From NCBI GenBank assembly GCA_964519805.1, contig CAZFKN010000080.1:1-14320 (forward strand): a stretch of DNA of 14,320 bases, read 5' to 3'. Positions within the stretch are counted from its first letter, which is position 1. Every line of letters starts with the position of its first letter. The DNA is from DASQPE01 sp964519805 (GTDB lineage Bacteria > Gemmatimonadota > Gemmatimonadetes > Gemmatimonadales > GWC2-71-9). The notes under the pieces were generated by a model that worked only from the letters and a program-made list of their open reading frames with translations, searched no databases and was not told where the DNA came from. Positions 12,865-14,320 of the stretch are shown here, in pieces. A program made the position numbers and the translations under genes.

Positions 12865-14320
12865 ATGGCTGAACGCCTCACCTTGCCGGTGCTTCCCCTC
12901 CGCGAGGTTGTGCTCTTCCCGGGCGTCACCGCGCCGATCGGCGCCGGTCGTCCCGGCACGCTCCGCGCCATCGAGGCTGCCCTCGCCACGCCCGAGCGGT
13001 TGGTGTTCGCGGTCTCGCAGCGGCAGAACGTCGAAAGCGTCACGTCGGAGGTGTTGTACACCGTCGGGACGATCGCACGCATCGGCCAGCTGCAGCGCGG
13101 CTTGTCCGGCATGCAGCTGCTGCTGCATGGGGAGCGGCGCGGCATCGCCCTCCACTATAGCGAGAAGGACGGATACCTCCAGACGATAGTCCGCGAGGCC
13201 GAGGAGATGCTCCCGCTCAACCCGGAAGAGCCCGCCTTCGTGGCGCTCCACCGGGAGGCACGGGTCCGCGCGGCCGAACTGGGCCAGAAGTCCGGCCTGC
13301 CGGAGGAAGTCGTCCAGCAGGTCCTCGCGGGCGTGAACGAGCCCGGCCGCTTTGCCGACCTGGTGGCCGGCTACATCGACATCACGCCGTCGCAGCGCCA
13401 AGCGCTGCTCGAGACCCTCTCGGTCGAGGAGCGACTGCGTCGGGTGCTGGTCCACGTCCAGCGGCAGATCAGCCTGGCGGACGCGCAGGAGGACATCAAG
13501 TCACAGGTCCAGGAGGAGCTGGGGGAGCGCCAGCGCGAGATGTTTCTGCGCGAGCAGCTCAAGCAGATCAAGAAGGAGCTGGGCGAGGATGACGAGGGCA
13601 CCAACGAGCTGGAGGAGCTGAAGCAGAAGCTCGCCGGGCTGGAGCTTCCCGAGGAAGCACGGAAGGAAGTGGATCGGGAGCTCGCGCGCCTTGGACGCAC
13701 CGGCCGGGAATCGATGGAGTCACAGGTCATTCGCACCTTCCTCGAGAACGTGGCCGAGCTGCCGTGGAACACGCGCACCGAGGACCACCTCGATCTGCGG
13801 GAGGCGTCCAAGATCCTGGAGCAGGACCACTACGCGCTGAAAGACGTGAAGGATCGGGTGCTCGAGTTCCTTGCGGTCCGGCAACTGAGGGAGCGGGAGC
13901 GCACCGGCGCCGCCGCCCCTGCGGCGGAGCAGCCCGCGTCGAGCACTGGCAATCCCGACGACAAGGCGGCGAAGGGACCAATCCTCCTGTTCGTCGGCCC
14001 GCCCGGCGTCGGCAAGACCTCCATCGCCAAGTCGATCGCGCGGGCGATGGGGCGCAAGTACGTCCGCATTTCACTGGGTGGCGCGCGGGACGAGGCGGAC
14101 ATTCGGGGTCACCGGCGCACCTATGTCGGCGCGATGCCCGGCCGCATCGTCCAGGGCATGAAGCAGGCGGGCACCAAGAACCCCGTCTTCCTGCTCGATG
14201 AGGTGGACAAGCTCGGCGTTTCCTTCCAGGGCGACCCGGCGAGCGCGCTGCTCGAGGTCCTCGATCCGGCGCAGAACGACTCGTTCACGGACCACTACCT
14301 CGGCGTGCCGTTCGACCTGA
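12865..14320 (+). CDS. lon: ATP-dependent protease Lon, 3' end cut by the window edge
   Basis: 485 residues are visible. The N-terminal substrate-binding (LAN) domain starts LPVLPLREVVLFPG, and the helical segment REMFLREQLKQIKKELGE (225-242) is diagnostic of Lon. The AAA+ module has Walker A GPPGVGKTS (378-386), GGARDEADIRGHRRTYVGAMPG (405-426), Walker B VFLLDEVDK (441-449) and GDPASALLEVLDPAQN (456-471). The proteolytic domain with the Ser-Lys dyad lies beyond the edge. Lon is a cytoplasmic homohexamer that degrades misfolded and regulatory proteins. ATG at 12865 follows AGGAG by 11 bases, a slightly long spacing. Compared with E. coli Lon there is an insertion of about 24 Ala/Pro/Ser-rich residues (about 345-369) just before Walker A. 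Confidence 0.97.
   Translation, partial: MAERLTLPVLPLREVVLFPGVTAPIGAGRPGTLRAIEAALATPERLVFAVSQRQNVESVTSEVLYTVGTIARIGQLQRGLSGMQLLLHGERRGIALHYSEKDGYLQTIVREAEEMLPLNPEEPAFVALHREARVRAAELGQKSGLPEEVVQQVLAGVNEPGRFADLVAGYIDITPSQRQALLETLSVEERLRRVLVHVQRQISLADAQEDIKSQVQEELGERQREMFLREQLKQIKKELGEDDEGTNELEELKQKLAGLELPEEARKEVDRELARLGRTGRESMESQVIRTFLENVAELPWNTRTEDHLDLREASKILEQDHYALKDVKDRVLEFLAVRQLRERERTGAAAPAAEQPASSTGNPDDKAAKGPILLFVGPPGVGKTSIAKSIARAMGRKYVRISLGGARDEADIRGHRRTYVGAMPGRIVQGMKQAGTKNPVFLLDEVDKLGVSFQGDPASALLEVLDPAQNDSFTDHYLGVPFDL

Overview
The window is GC-rich, bacterial and mostly made of conserved chromosomal genes. I infer an uncultured member of the Gemmatimonadota or a related soil lineage. The evidence is the style of the Ser/Thr kinase (GRGGMG loop, HRDIKPDN, GTPSFMSPEQ), a fused alpha-beta branched-chain 2-oxoacid dehydrogenase E1, a LytS/LytTR pair, a secreted P1-family peptidase and few strong Shine-Dalgarno sites. 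No rRNA or marker tree confirms this. A run of exactly 100 N (3920-4019) shows that the sequence is a scaffold, probably metagenomic.

Layout. Positions 1-1750 (minus strand) hold a LytS-type histidine kinase and a LytTR response regulator that overlap by ATGA; the regulator runs off the left edge. Diverging from them, 1955-3919 (plus strand) is a tightly coupled set: proline dehydrogenase, a 104-residue protein of unknown function, and the ribosome-assembly GTPase RsgA. Both junctions use the same four-base GTGA overlap, and RsgA is cut by the gap. Positions 4030-6187 (minus strand) form an apparent three-gene operon: secreted P1/DmpA-type peptidase, DJ-1/PfpI protein, MazG-like pyrophosphohydrolase. 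Positions 6280-8716 (plus strand) carry a small helical protein and a 708-residue fused E1. Positions 8817-10286 (plus strand) encode a PLP-dependent group II decarboxylase. Positions 10621-12501 (minus strand) encode a membrane Ser/Thr kinase with an unusual tail, and 12865-14320 (plus strand) is the start of Lon protease, which runs off the right edge.

How the genes relate. Several could act in amino-acid use: proline oxidation, removal of N-terminal residues from peptides outside the cytoplasm, branched-chain keto-acid oxidation and amino-acid decarboxylation. RsgA, MazG-like and Lon are housekeeping functions. The two sensory systems (LytS/LytTR and the kinase) have no target identifiable here.

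I found no clear undescribed multi-gene system such as a defence island, CRISPR array, prophage or biosynthetic cluster. The most unusual feature is non-coding. Two families of degenerate heptanucleotide repeats (GTTCACC-like and RTTAGCC-like) sit exactly at the 3' ends of three genes and supply their stop codons. One array touches the assembly gap, and another folds into a long hairpin. Because the unit is 7 bases long and carries a stop triplet, three or more units place a stop in every reading frame of the coding strand.
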